This document shows positions 34,991 through 47,916 of a DNA stretch of 64,000 nucleotides, piece after piece. The notes under the pieces were generated by a model, which searched no databases, was not told the origin of the DNA, and saw only the letters and a list, made by a program, of their open reading frames with translations. Position 1 is the first letter of the stretch. Each line of letters starts with the position of its first letter. This DNA comes from Latrodectus hesperus (lineage: Eukaryota; Arthropoda; Arachnida; Araneae; Theridiidae): assembly GCA_037975125.1 (NCBI GenBank), contig JAJQOW010000014.1:24265914-24329913 (forward strand), in the 5' to 3' direction. A program made the translations under genes and the position numbers.

Positions 34991-36160
34991 ACAACATATG
35001 TCCTGAAATGTATCTTAAAAGAATGCCTTATGGTTTTTACCAACTTATTTTTTACTCAATATCGCATTGAAGTAGCTTCAAGTTTATCTAAAAAATAAAT
35101 CTAGTTTGAGTCACTAAAATAAATGAATCAAATAAATATAGAACTTTCTTTTGAATCCTTTGTTGACCATTACTTCATAATATATGATAATGAAGAAGTA
35201 CATTTGCAGACACTTTCTGCACAAAGTCGACTATGTTGTGGGTATCGAAGACATTAATTGTTGAAATGAAAGCCAGCGTGGTGCTCTAAGCTGCTAAGAA
35301 AAAAAGGCGAGATATTTTTTGCATGTTCACGAATAAACTATAATTGGAGATTTTTCTTTTTAATTAAGTTCCATAGTACCAGGTCTTTTATTCGAACAGC
35401 CAGTACAAAATACAGGATATTACAGAAATAGTCACAGAGAGAAAGGGACGCAGTTCCAAGAATAAAGGATTGTTAATCCGTTGGATATTTCCAAGAATTT
35501 GCTTGATTTTTTTATGCATTTTACAAGCTTAGAATTCCAACACATTCTAAAATTTCCATGTTGAACTTGACAAAAGGAATAATTTACCTTCCTATTTAAA
35601 AAGAAATCAGCCTTTTAAAAGTAATAGCATTCTTCAAATTAAAAAAAAATTATCACGAAAAAGATTTGACTTTTGAATATGTAAGAGATACACATGGAGT
35701 TTCAAGTTATATTAAATTATTATTCATAAAAAAGAAAATAGACTTAACTTCTAGAAGTGTTGTTTTTAAGTGGATTTTAAATGAAATTAATTTTATTTTA
35801 GATACCCTTGAGCACACACACTTCGAACAGTAGAAAAAGTATTGTTCTGTATTCTTCTGTTAAAAGGGCTTATATAATTTAGAGGACTTTTCATATCTGT
35901 AAAAAAAAAAGCTAAATTAAATATTGCAAAACAAAATTTTGAATGTAATTTTTTTTTTTTTTGTAAATTATGTCTTGACTTGTGTACCACACAAAAAAGT
36001 CCCCATGAGTATGCAAATCTCCAGGTTGGTTACCCTTATTTTAATGTAAATTTTCATTATCAGACGGCCATTTCAACTGGATATTTTGACAGCGCTTCTT
36101 GGATTACTTAAGGCTGAGACTACCGCATTATTTTTCACAGATTCACGCTTTGTATGCGAG
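34991..36160. other. AT-rich DNA, nothing recognised
   Basis: No supported gene. T/A tracts at 35900-35965 only. Confidence 0.6.
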
Positions 36161-36164
36161 GCAA

Positions 36165-36640
36165 CTCTGAAAATTCCCATGCATTTACATTGACACACAT
36201 GCATTCAAAAGCGCAACATCCATCTCTCAATAGCGGCTGGGATCGAACACGAGACCTTATACTCCGAAAACCTCGGAGCCAAGCAGCTAGCCGAACGTTT
36301 AGCGTTATAACCTTCAGTTCAATAGATCGTTATTTTGAATCCTACCGTGAACTTGGGTGTTGTTAGTAGTTTGGAAACTACTTTGAACAGTAGGTCCCGG
36401 TATAATTAGCTCTAATGTGCAAAAAATGACCGTTAAGCGACAAACAAACCGACTAAACAAAACCTGAAAAACACGGTCCTACAACTAGGCTGCTGTGATC
36501 CCAAATCGACTAGATATTTATCTTTGGAACTCATTATCAAGGCCAATCGTGTGCTTATAGTAAAATCTTATTCGACTGAGTAGAAGGTCCTGAGTTCGAA
36601 TCTAGTTATTGTGGTGCAACAATAGTGAAGAAATGTAGCA
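36165..36640. repeat. Cluster of three degraded tRNA-derived SINEs
   Basis: Minus-strand head at about 36225-36290 (B box complement gggatcgaacac); directly adjoining, plus-strand family C at about 36285-36460 (gtccggtataattagctc-like body ending gaccgttaagcgacaaacaa); then a third plus-strand relic at about 36500-36640 with B box gagttcgaatctag. Confidence 0.65.
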
Positions 36641-37500
36641 TTTCTGTTTGCTTCTGTCCAGAGTATTTGCTGAGAATTTTCTGAATCGCTTCTCACGTGA
36701 AGCGTGTCAATTCGTTTTATTCTCTAAGGAAAATTCTACATAAAATCATTATAGTCGTCTTAAAGTCATTAAAATAGCTTTTAGCAGTTAAGTTATTCTA
36801 TCAAAGAAAATATAATCATTGCAGATTTTTTTTTAAAAAAATGTATCATTTAAATATTTTTAAAACATTGTAAATAAGTATTTTTAAAAAGTGTTTTAAA
36901 TTATCTTACCATTTTTATTGCAAAGTCAAAATTCTTTGATATCTTTTTACTCATTGCATATATATAAATCAGATGTACACACTCGATCTTGAAAAATTAC
37001 TGAAAATACCTCACTATAAAAAATAGAGAATGTTTATTCCAATCATAAGAAAAATAATATTTTCTCAAATAACTTTTTTGAAGGATAGATTGCTGATAAT
37101 GTTATTAAAATATCTTATGAATATACAAAGTATGTAAACGAACACATTTTGATTTATATAATAATACAATAAGTTTTTCATATATTTTTGGGGCATTTTT
37201 ACAAATGAATGAATGTAGAAACACCAAATTTTGATGACGTGCACAAAACAGATATGTATTGATAGCAACATAGAAGTTTACATAAAAAAGTACATAAATT
37301 ACTTACAATAAAAAAGTAATTTTGTTGGAAAATTCTATTCTTGGAAAAAAGAATAATCACCATCTTTTTTTTTTTTTGGTAATATGTTATAGAAACAAAA
37401 CACAAAATGGAGTTTCACACTTTAAGCGATGAGCCCAACTTTAACTTGAATGCATTGGCAGCATTGATTTGACATCCTGCCAATTAAGTTGTCGGTTATC
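36641..37500. other. AT-rich DNA, nothing recognised
   Basis: No supported gene or repeat; a T-tract lies at about 37365-37377. Confidence 0.6.
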
Positions 37501-37539
37501 CAAACAGGAATTGAAGACAAGACACGAAGTAATCTTTTT

Positions 37540-38130
37540 TCCTACTCTTCTACAAACTTTGGAGGAGGACTTAAAGCAGCAACTAGTCTAACAAGATAAT
37601 CCCACAAATGCTCTATGGGTTTCAGGTCTGGAGATCAAGCTGGCCATTCCACATTCACTTCAAACCAAGGCCCTCAAGGTATCCTTCAACAACAATAGCT
37701 CCATGAGAACCTGCATTATCAGCCATCGCTATGAAATCATTGCGAATTGATTTGGCTTATAGATCAACAATAGACACATAGATCAAGGATAGCATCCCGA
37801 TATTTCACACCTGTCACAGTTCCTCCCTGGAACACATCCAGGTCACCTTGAGCAGTGAGTGAGATCTATGCTCAAACCATTATTTCAACATCACGGTAAC
37901 TGTGACTTCCCACAGTATTGGATCGATGGTATCTGGTGGTTTGTTCCCTTCAGACCGGCACACGTCCTGAATTGTTCTCCCGCACGAATCTGGATTCGTG
38001 TGTAAAAATAGAGAAGCCCATCGCTGTCTGGTACAGGAAACGTATTCTCCTGCTCAAGATAAACACGCCCTTCTCTGTTGTGCGGGGAGGGGGATACACA
38101 CAGTTTGTCGTCTTACACGATGATCACGCC
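37540..38130 (-). pseudogene. Second Tc1-like transposase, heavily decayed
   Basis: On the minus strand, pieces of a DD34E transposase in order: THESRF (normally TDESRF, so the first catalytic Asp has become His), ENNSGRVPV, TTRYHRSNTVGS, DLDVFQGGTVTGVKYRDAIL, then ADNAGSHGAIVVEGYLEGLGL (second Asp kept) and, one frame away, WPA*SPDLKPIEHLWDYL (Glu kept). Several stops. This is a different Tc1 family from the element at 29147-30695. Terminal repeats not located. Confidence 0.8.
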
Positions 38131-38648
38131 TTCACACCGTACTAGCGAATATTCTTCTCTTGAATGCTACAGAGTAGTATTGTATAAGTTACAGCACAAG
38201 AATGCTTCTTCTCCTTCGAACCGAAAGAACTATAAAATGATCTTCTGCGGCTGTTGCAACTCATCGTCGGCCTGGAACATGTCTTCTGGACACAAAAGCT
38301 TTGGTTTAATATGGATTCCAGAAACGGCGGACCATACGGCGGACCATACTACGAGACCCATTATGGCACCTAGTAGCATCAACCTGAGACATTTCCATCC
38401 GTCCTACTACCCATCACCTTAACAGGCAAACGGCTTTTTTCAGATATTGCAAGACCATGCTGACTATTGTTTATGAATCTGCTAACTGAAGTTGAAAATC
38501 AACCAAAAGTTACACCCATAAATACGGAAGCATGACATTTGCATATTTTTCTCTCACTCATATATACATATTCTTTTGTATAAAAAAAAGGGTGTAAGCG
38601 TTTTTGCATAAATTTACATGTTTCTATAAATGCTTTTATCTTTTATAC

Positions 38649-40602
38649 CAGTGCTGTCCAGACCAAATTTGATCCCGGGCCAATACAAATCACTAAACAG
38701 ATTAGAGGGCCGCACAAATAAAAACACATTTTTAAGGAAATCTTTAATAGCGTTTAATATAGTTACTATGTAACTGTTACATTAAATTGTGTATTAGAGC
38801 TTCATTAGAATTTATCTTTTACAATCCTTTCAATATCAACATTAATATTAGTTGTTGCAGTGCATGTATAAGTAAGTTATCGGACAAAGAAGATCTATAT
38901 TTAGATTTTATAAAATTCATTGTGGAATACGCACTTTCACAAAGATAGGTACTGCCCATCATTGAACCCATTTTTAAGCCAATATTGATTAATTTGGGGA
39001 AACGTTTGCCAAGGAGCTTAAAAAAATCTATTCCGGACTCTGTCCTCCTCTTGTAAAAGGGGTCTGATTGCAGGTTACGTAATTTCAATTGATAATCAAT
39101 GTTTATACTTACAATTGCAATTGTTAATGGATGAGTGAAAAGTAATATATCACTCTCTAATTCTTTAAAATATGCAAATCGCTACTCAAACTCCACAATT
39201 ACATCGTCAATGTACGTCAGGTGATCCTTAAAGGTACATCCTTCAAAATTTTTCATCTCTGTGTAATGTTCTTTGCAACTCGGAAAAAAGTAAAATCATT
39301 CTGCGCTATTGACGTTTTGAACAATTTTACTTTACTTCTAAAACCATTACCTGTTCATACAAATTGGGAATATTGTATCTTTTGCCTTGTCAATTCAAAT
39401 TTAATTCGTTCAAGTGTTGTGTCATATCAGTTAAAAATACAAAAAACGTTCAAGGCACCGACTAGCACTAAGCCATCTTATTTCGGAGTTTAATAACAAA
39501 TCTCCATAGGTCGCATCAATTTCACTTAAAAAATCTCAATTTTCTATGATACCAAATTTTATTTCCGCAACTAATGAGATTAGTTATTCTAACAACAACT
39601 TTCACGGCATTTGTTTGGGGCAAAGATTTTCCACATAAGGTTTCCTGGCGTACGATGCAGTGAAACAAGGGGCAATTAATGCCATTTTCTTTAAGAAGTC
39701 CCGCGAATCCTGTCACTGTTCCCGTCATAGCTTTTGCTCCATCAGTTACAATGCAAGAACATTTTTGAAATCCTCCGTAGTCTATGACAGTTTTATTGAC
39801 AGCTAGATAGATATCTGCGCGTTTAGTTGTTCCGGGTAACGGTATCAAATTTAACATTTCCTCCGTAATAGTAAAATCTTTTGAAATGCAACGAATAAAT
39901 ATTAATAATTGACTGATATCTGTCTGGTCAGTGCTTTCATCCAAACATATTGAGTAGTATTCGCAATCCAAAATGCAATCTCAATTTTTTCGAAACATAT
40001 TCACCCATATCATCTACTCGTCGCGCCACTGTTTGGTGAGATCACGCTACAGATTCAAACTTTTCCGCCAACTTTGGCTGCATGAAGCGTTGAGACATTG
40101 AAACTGCGCATTTTTTCCATTAAAATCCCATCACTGAATGCTTTCTTTTTTTGCTTTGATTAATAGTAAAGAAACTTCATAAGACGATGCCAAACTTTGT
40201 TCATTATCTGTACTTACTTTTGAAAACATTCTTATTTATTATGATGTACTACAATAATTTTTTTTTGCTTCACCGATATGTTTTTTATACTTTTCTTCAT
40301 GTTAAGTAGTATAGTGCCGTTTCATATTGTATTCTTTATTCATCGACAAAACTTGCATACAAATCATACACTGAATTACTTGTTACTGGTGCAGATCAGA
40401 TAGTCAACGGCCAACGTTGTTTCACTCTCTGATCGCCCGACGGTTAGCGGCGAACGCAATCAAATAATTCAATCAGTTGCAATTTTAATGCCTTCTCTGT
40501 CGAATCCGGCGGTTTTTGAAAAGTGCAACTTCTGTAATTCTGCGAAACTTCCTTGAGTGGAGACGACAACTGGGCCCCGTCAATAAAGCGCCAGACACCA
40601 GT
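38649..40602 (-). mobile_element. Second hAT element, GTF2IRD2-like family
   Basis: The left end cagtgctgtccagacc with an inner cccgggcc resembles, reversed, the right end (gactggtgtctggc, inner ggggccc). The interior carries a matching transposase relic. No clean 8-bp target duplication is visible, so the exact ends, especially the right one, are approximate. Confidence 0.7.
38819..40385 (-). pseudogene. hAT transposase, GTF2IRD2/ZBED-like
   Basis: Starts near 40385 with a zinc-finger-like QCMICMQVLSMNKEYNMKRH followed by a stop, then after a gap ICLDESTDQTDISQLLIFIR (first catalytic Asp) at about 39950 and CSCIVTDGAKAMTGTVTGFAG with HCIVRQETLCGK at about 39650. It finishes with GSTYLCESAYSTMNFIKSKYR (hAT dimerisation domain) at about 38930. 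Stops and shifts separate the blocks. It matches transposases domesticated in vertebrates as GTF2IRD2, but this copy is dead. Confidence 0.85.
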
Positions 40603-41209
40603 CACAAATGCGTACATCCAAATACGATTCTATGATTTAGTTATTTATTTATAATACCATATAAAAATAAAATCATTTCTACCATTGAAAAAATGAAAAA
40701 ATTTATTCTTCCATTATATAATATTAAAAACCCAACCGCAGGCCGTGCTTTGAACAATGCTGATTTATATAAACTTTAAATTCTATTATTAGTGTCATTT
40801 TTTTATGGTGAGCTTCGAAAAACTGGTGTTCCTTAATTTTTAGAGGACTGTACTTCAAGGCGTAACTTTCTTTCATTTTATTTCTTACACACTGTTTTCT
40901 AATAAAATTTCTAACTTTTAAGCTTCATATTTATGTTTCATTTTGAGCAAACTGAACAAAATCTGATAAAGATTCAAATAATGGTGATACTATATCTAAT
41001 TTGCCTTAGAATTCTGGCGAAAACGTTTTGTTCTATTTAATTTTTACAAAATAGCATTCCACACAACTGTATTTAGTGCATTTTCAGTTTTTAGTAATTT
41101 TTTATAAGGAGCTTTAGCTTCATTTCTAGTAGAAGGGGTTTGCCTTTGATTACTCGCCAAATAACTCAAATATTTTAGATCCGAGGCTTAAATTTGACCC
41201 AATACGTAG
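40603..41209. other. AT-rich DNA, nothing recognised
   Basis: No supported gene or repeat. Confidence 0.6.
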
Positions 41210-41560
41210 TAAAAATGTTCTCAATATTAAGAAAATTATGTTGGCAATTCTAAAAGAAAAGAGACTAAAAAAAGTCTTATTCTTAACATTTAAATTTCGT
41301 GCTTAATATAAAAAAATGTTTTTCTCAGCCAAAAAAAAAAATTGTTTTTAAACGAAAAGATGTTCAAAGAATTATTGTCACGTGAAATGTAGTTGTTCTA
41401 CGAAAAGTAAATTAGTCTGCAGAATCAGTTGCAAATCAGACTTTTGATTTAAAAGAACAGTTTAAATATAATATGAGATATATTCATATTTTCATATTTT
41501 ATCAACAAAAACTCTTTCGTAACAATTGTTTACATTTAGCAGCTGTTTCAAATACGAATT
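41210..41560 (+). repeat. Diverged local duplicate, copy 1
   Basis: Aligns collinearly with 43395-43745: attcttaacatttaaa, tctgcagaatca, cttttgatttaaaagaa, aacaaaaactctttc and taacaattgttta occur in the same order and spacing. Confidence 0.8.
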
Positions 41561-43394
41561 CGATATTATTTTTAGATATATGAAATAACAATTAATATTT
41601 TGTTATAACGAGATAATATTTCACAAAAGAATCAGTAATTTTCAGGAAAGAAACGTAGGATGCGTACGAATAGATTTTTAATACATGACGTGAAAATAGA
41701 ATTTTAACTAATCATTCAATTATTAACACTACTTACTATAAATTTTTTTTCTGAAAATGAGTCACAACTTTGAATGATGAGAAAACGTAAGAGATTTCGT
41801 TCATGAAAGGGTAAGAATGTAAATAATTCTTAATCTCGGAAAATTTATGATATGGAATATAAATTAAATGTTTCCGTCTGATAATAGACGGAATGTTCGC
41901 ATTCGAATGTTATGTGCGAAAGTTTCGAAAGAAGATACTAATCACGGAAACATGTGATCGCTGGAACGAACAATGGTAGAGATTGTCAGAAATTTTTTAT
42001 ATTTGTTCTAATCTTTACATAAATAAATAATTGGAATGTCAGCCTAAAAAAACGGATATTTCAAATATACATCTGACGAAAAAAAAAATTTTAACTTTAT
42101 CCATAAGGTGAAATATTAACACCATTGATAAAAAGAAAGATTAACTAATAAATAAAAAGTACATTAATGAATATTTATAAAGAAATAAGTACTTTAATGT
42201 CATTGTGAGCATCTACCAATATTATTGCATCGCATTTCAAAATTAGGAATTTACTTCAGTTTTATATTACACAATCAGGCTCTATGCAAAATGACGAAAA
42301 TTATGAAGCGAAAAATTTAATACTTAAAAAATGACTTTTAATAACTTGTACAATTTGAAGTCCTTTAAACTTCTTGGCAAACAGTGAAAATATGGCTAAA
42401 GAATTGAAATGATAAAATATTCCTTGACGTTTACAATATCCCGATCATCTGTAAAATAATAATAAATAATATAAAAAAATGCTACTTACTTTCTGTCTTT
42501 TATGTCATTAAAAGAAATTATTTTATAACTATTTTTGTTACAAAAAGTTCTATTTTTACTTCTTAATGCGAGACATAAAATGTATTACATGCACAAGTTC
42601 GTTTTAAAAACATTGTATCGTTAAAAGTCCAAGAACCAATTATGCAAGCATTTTAAGTACATTTTACTTTGTTTAATTAAATTATAAAAAAATACTTGGG
42701 CAGTATTTTGCATTTTAGAGAATAAGAAAGATTCTTAGATAATTTTGCATTTTTTTCTTTTATCCAACTTGTTGCCAAAAAATTTTACCATTTAATTTAC
42801 AATCGTTTGTGAATATTCTTTTAAATTATATATTCTTTATAATATTCTTTTAAATTATAATCATTACACATTGTAAGAATATTTAAAAATTATAGTTTTA
42901 CTGTAGGAGTTTAATTTACTTAAAAAATCATTTTTGCCGAAGTGTACAAATAACGGATCTATGTAAGCCAGATAATCGACGCATCTTGTAGTAATTTCTC
43001 TGAACATCTCAGCAGCACTTTCGGACAATTTGATTATTTAAGACGTTCAACGTTTCCCTGCAGTTAAATAATGGTCCTTCCAGAAAGATTAGAATCCATT
43101 CAATCAAGACATTCGCTACAAAGATTTTAAATAAACTTCTCTGACAAAGATTGCTTGAGATTGATAAAAAGAAAATACTGTTATACAATTAACTAAGCAC
43201 TTAGAAGGTTTCAATTTGGATTGTATTAGATTATTTAATTTCTACCATTTCTTTGAAGCTGTAATAGTTAGTATTCTAATTAGTTTCGAATTCGAAACAT
43301 TGTAACATGAAGCAAATTCTTTTTTTCAATTTTAATGAAGTCACTGTAACATCATAAAATAAAGATGATAATGTAAAATATCTCTAATATTGAG
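41561..43394. other. AT-rich DNA, nothing recognised
   Basis: 1.8 kb without a supported gene or repeat. Confidence 0.6.
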
Positions 43395-43745
43395 AAAAAG
43401 GTTTTCGATATTAAGAAAACTTGTATTGATAATTTTAAAAGGAAAGAAATTAAGTATTCTTATTCTTAACATTTAAAATTCCATCCTTTATGTTAAGAAA
43501 AAATTATTTTCGCCGCAAAATAACACAATTGTGTTAAGATTAATTTTAAATGAACAGATGTGTTCAAAAAATAATAGTGGCGTGTAGTGTGTGTATACTT
43601 CTTCAAAAAGTAAATAATTCTGCAGAATCAAATTGAAAATCAGGCTTTTGATTTAAAAGAATAGTTTAAACGGTTTTATTCGTATTATGCATATCTTACC
43701 AACAAAAACTCTTTCCTAACAATTGTTTATATTTCGCCGATTAAG
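43395..43745 (+). repeat. Diverged local duplicate, copy 2
   Basis: Partner of 41210-41560; no open frame is shared, so it is a non-coding repeat or old duplication. Confidence 0.8.
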
Positions 43746-45191
43746 TTCACATTTCAATCGAAAATCTTCCGTCTATAATGTCAAATTAAAGAATTTTAAA
43801 ATAAATTCAGAAATATTTGTAAATAAGAACAATACCAAAATTGAATTACCTTTTATTTCTGGTAAAACTAATTATATCGTCTGGCGATAGATTACTCTTT
43901 AAAGAAGGAACTGTCAACTGCTCGTCAAGGAGCACACATTGATTTAAAGTCGTCTGTTGTCAGAGGGTTTTGCACTCAAGGAACACAATGGCGAATAAAT
44001 TCCCTTTGGATCAAAGGTTGAATGATGGTGTCTTGCGCATCATTATCAAATGTCATTCTGTGATATAATTTATCTTCTCTCTCCCTCTACCCATGGCTGT
44101 GATTGAAGGGTCTAATCGAGCAACTTGTCACCAAGTCCCCGATAAGAGGTGATGCGGCATTCACTCAAGCTCTTCGGTAAACATTGAATGACGGTGAGTG
44201 CATTCAGAAAGCACACGTCACTCAAATAGTATGGGAAAAGGGTTGCTTTCAGATCATATTCCAATGTAAAAAAATGTCAACGTCTCAAAAAGAAATAATT
44301 TTTTTCTTCCCTCTCTCACCCGGAAATGTCAATTATAAACTCTTAAAAAAATAGTTATGAAATGTGTTTGTACATGACTGTTGTGGAACTCTTGTGGCTG
44401 ATAATGCCATTCAAACAGAATAGAAGAATAATCACTGCAACAATTTATATGGGTTGAATCATTATTCGCCAGAATTAGATAAAAATAAATCAGTCACAAG
44501 TGCTCCATTGAATTATTTTTAAAGCATTTTGTTTTTTGTAAAGTGAGAAAACAAAATATATTTTTTACATTTTTTAAAAACGGAAGTCAATATCTTTTAA
44601 CACTGTTACAAATTTTCAATTACTAACACTTCAGCACATTGATATCAAGCTAAAGAATTGCGCAGCGTGGTAGCTGAACAGTAAAAAAGGAGGGACCGCT
44701 AGAAGAAGAAATCAGTTTCCTTAAATGTATTTACCAGATGCTTGTATAAAGTTTTATTACATCATTTCCTCTTTAATTATTCCAAAAAAATTCTAAAACA
44801 TTCCTTGAATGTATATAAGTGGTTCCCTCCTGTAGAAAATAAGAGTTCTTTTTGATATCTCAAACTTAATCCTGCTTACATTAACGTCTTATTTGGGTCT
44901 GTTCAAATGACAATGTTTGAAATCTTTCTGTTGAAGTCCTAATTAATTGTTCGTTACAAGGAACTTCTAAATAAAATGTGTTAAAAATTTGCTTATTGAT
45001 TCAGTAAGTATTATTGCTTATTCATAAAATTTCGTTTCAGAATGATTAAAGTTCTATGTTATTTCAGCATTCTCAGTTCATAGTCACTATTTCGGTGAAA
45101 CTTCAATAACAGATCTAGACAGCTGATAGAACCTCACAAAGAATGTAAGGATTCAACCGTATTTAAAAACTTGATGTGGAGCAAAACTTAC
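43746..45191. other. Non-coding stretch with a GC-richer block
   Basis: 43900-44260 is less AT-rich than its surroundings and has direct words such as gcactcaa and cattcaatg, but no convincing exon. If the minus-strand gene candidate at 45.2-45.9 kb is real, this would be its downstream intron or exons. Confidence 0.4.
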
Positions 45192-45315
45192 CATTGCAGC
45201 AATCTGTTCGATAAAATTTCAAAAAATTGCGTAACATTCTCAAATGACAAAGTTCGTCATAAGAGAAACGAGTCAGCTTTTTCCAACGAATACCTTCCAA
45301 ACCACCATGCATCAT
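45192..45315 (-). CDS. Candidate first coding exon, unknown protein
   Basis: On the minus strand an acceptor with a good pyrimidine tract (ttcctttctcag) ends at 45383. After 67 nt with an in-frame TGA, an ATG pair at 45315 opens 41 codons: MMHGGLEGIRWKKLTRFSYD, ELCHLRMLRNFLKFYRTDCC, N. The frame runs without a stop into a perfect donor AATG|GTAAGT (exon end 45192, phase 1). The balanced composition and flanking consensus splice sites make this the best exon candidate in the right half. No family recognised, and later exons are not found. Confidence 0.4.
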
Positions 45316-45680
45316 GCCAGACGTGTTAATCGAAGATGGACAAAGAGATCACTCAAACCTCGTAAGGAACAACAAGTTCACCCTGAGAAAGGAATTAATT
45401 AAAAGGCATTAATGTTTTATCTTATCGAATTAAACTTTTGGATAACAATGAAAAAAATAATTAGCTCTAGAATATAAGTCATGCACTTAAATCTACTCGT
45501 ATCATCTGATAGATTTAAGAGAATTGATTATTAAATAGGAATGCTGCATCTGAGATTTAATAATCAATATTATATTGTTTAAAAAGTTCAATTCACCATT
45601 TTCAAAAATAAATTCTACTGTCATTGGTGCCAAGCTGAGTTAGATTTACCATTTAATAAAATATAATTTAGAAATCTTAC

Positions 45681-45831
45681 GTTTGCAATCGCTTCCGTCT
45701 ATGATAAGTGTTAGACGTTTTATAAGAAAGGTGCCCGTATCTGACATGTTGATGTTGTTACTAATCCCAGATTTTCTTGCAAAGATAGACAATCTCCATA
45801 AATCCAAAAGTATACAAAATGTCTGAAAACT
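45681..45831 (-). other. Candidate non-coding first exon of the same gene
   Basis: Lies between a TATA/initiator pair (minus strand) and a donor GCAAAC|GTAAGA at 45681/45680. Spliced to the acceptor at 45383 it would give a two-exon leader. It contains short upstream open frames; the one starting at ATGTCAGATACG ends just after the splice junction. Confidence 0.3.
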
Positions 45832-45856
45832 GCAGAGGATTCTAAAAGACCTCGCC

Positions 45857-45864
45857 CTTTTATA
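45857..45864 (-). promoter_or_regulatory. TATA box
   Basis: TATAAAAG on the minus strand followed by a CAGT initiator whose A (45831) is 33 nt from the first T, within the usual range. A donor and a coding exon lie downstream on the same strand. Confidence 0.35.
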
Positions 45865-47843
45865 AAATCCAAGCAAACTAAAATATTGGGCTGGGGTCAT
45901 CCAGTCTAACATTGTCTCTGCGAATGCATGTCCAGATATCACACGTTGAGGAGAGTTCAATAATTCCACTATGTTTACTTATATTATTTTCAATGATCTC
46001 CAAATTCTTGCGTATATGTTGGAAAGATGGAATGAACCCTACACTTCAATAAAAATTCTCTTATTTAAATTTGAAATTACTTTTTGGTGGAAATAAATTT
46101 AAGCACCATTCAAAGTCTCTTCATAAGGCTCAGATTTTAAATTTTATTTTTCAAGTACAGATTGATTGCTCTCTATTAACTTTCATGCCAGAGATTTCTA
46201 GATATGTTGAGTAACATATCTAGATATGTTGCTACCAAGAGCGTCACATTACTTCTATTTAAATACAATTCTGTTCTATTGTCCAAAATGTTGTGATTCC
46301 ATCTATCTTGAATTTGTTTAATTCCGAAAATACGAGCGCAAATTTGAATTCAACTGCGAGAAACAAGACAAGAAAATACTTTGGAATGGTGTTTCTCAGA
46401 AACAGACTGATTAATTCATTCTAAAACATGTATTTCAGATGTATTTAATGCATCACTATTTCGTTTATGGATTTCCTAGCTTTGAAATTTCACGTACCTC
46501 ACAAAGTGCTTACTGCATAAAATATTTTTCAGCTATTATTTTTTTCATCACCTCTTGGTCGGAAAAAGTATAGAATTTGTTGCTTTAACTCCAATACTTG
46601 CTTCTATAGTTCATTAGTTAACTGAATCAGAGTTCACCACGGCTGGGGTATTTAAAGAAAGTTATTTCGATACTTTTATGCTTAGGGAGGGATGAGGAGC
46701 GTAAAACAGAAGCCAACAAAATCGCTAAGCTTGGATTGTAAAATTGTCAACTTATAACTAAATAACAGAACTCGATAACCCTGCACGGATTTTGAAATGT
46801 CCTTGTCCCTGTAGAATGGTGCTGATTTTTGCTGCTTACTATTTATTATTTCCTTTTGCCATTCTCTCTCTCTCTCTCAAAAAGAGAGAAAGCCTTAAAT
46901 ATTCTTGCCTTTAATATTTCAGTGATTAAAAATTCAAGAAGTCTAAACTATATATAAATTTAATCCAACTAAAAGAATTTTTCATAAATAAAAATTAATA
47001 CCTAATTTTTCTTAGTGATTTGGAGAAAACTATTTTGCCAATGGCTTCCCTAAAAGGATACATTAATTTTATTATTTTAATAATTTTAATTCAACCACTA
47101 ATGATACTCCGTTCGTTAATGGTCTAATTCGTGTATCGTTATTTCTATATTATTTCATCTTGCATAAAAACTAGATTACATTCAGGGTTTTGCTGAACAA
47201 TGAAAGTATTACCTGTTTCTGATTCAGCAGCTATTGCAACCAAAATGTTTTCAACATTTCTTTTCTTTTCTGTTACTCATTTTTCACTGTAAATGGAAAG
47301 ATCTATTGTCTCATCCTATCTCATTTCGGAAAATTAATAATTTAAACATTTTTTTGTTGAAAATCATTTCTGTAACTTTCTTATATTTATTTTGTACCTA
47401 GCGATTCCATATTATATCATATGTGATTGACCAATTGCCGTGACCAGTACGACTAGTTCTACATAGTATTAATTGGTGTTATATAAAGATGGGGAAAAAC
47501 CAGATTTATTAAAGGGAATAAACAAATAAAAAAAATTTGTTGCAGTTAAATATTTATGAATCCATTAAAAAAAAACGATTGTTTTTCTAAGTTTTCAGAA
47601 AAGAACATTACCATTTACATATAAGTATTTTTCAATAATTTTTCTTAGCTATACAATTCTCTTTATCTTTTTTAATAAATTAAGAAAAATAATTTTCTAT
47701 AAAATAAGCAATTCAGTGTTAAAGAACAATTTAGAGTACCTTTAAAAATCAATGTTCAAGAAATAGCCTCTTTCTTTCTAAGTATGAATTTATGATAAAA
47801 AGAGCAAAAATGTCAACATTTATTCTAATAGTTTTGAGAAATA
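45865..47843. other. AT-rich DNA, nothing recognised
   Basis: Short local features only: an inverted repeat tctagatatgtt...aacatatctaga at about 46197-46226 and a (TC)n/(AG)n hairpin at about 46863-46892. Confidence 0.5.
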
Positions 47844-47916
47844 AATCAAAATAATAAAAACTATGAATTACATTTTTTTATTAAATACTAATTCATAGTT
47901 TTTATTATTTTGATTT
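47844..47916. repeat. Perfect inverted repeat, 28-bp arms
   Basis: 47844-47870 and 47889-47916 (aaatcaaaataataaaaact ... and its complement) are reverse complements separated by about 18 bp. Both arms are AT-rich; no transposon ends or target duplication are visible. Confidence 0.9.

Noticed and set aside
36154..36366. 70-codon frame
   Set aside because: Overlaps two head-to-head degraded SINEs and reads through their tRNA-like parts.
38078..38422. Plus-strand 114-codon frame with His-rich end
   Set aside because: Antisense to the decayed Tc1 transposase and its flank; no domain or splice context.
43900..44260. GC-richer block as an exon
   Set aside because: No frame stays open with plausible splice sites on either strand; left as unexplained non-coding DNA.
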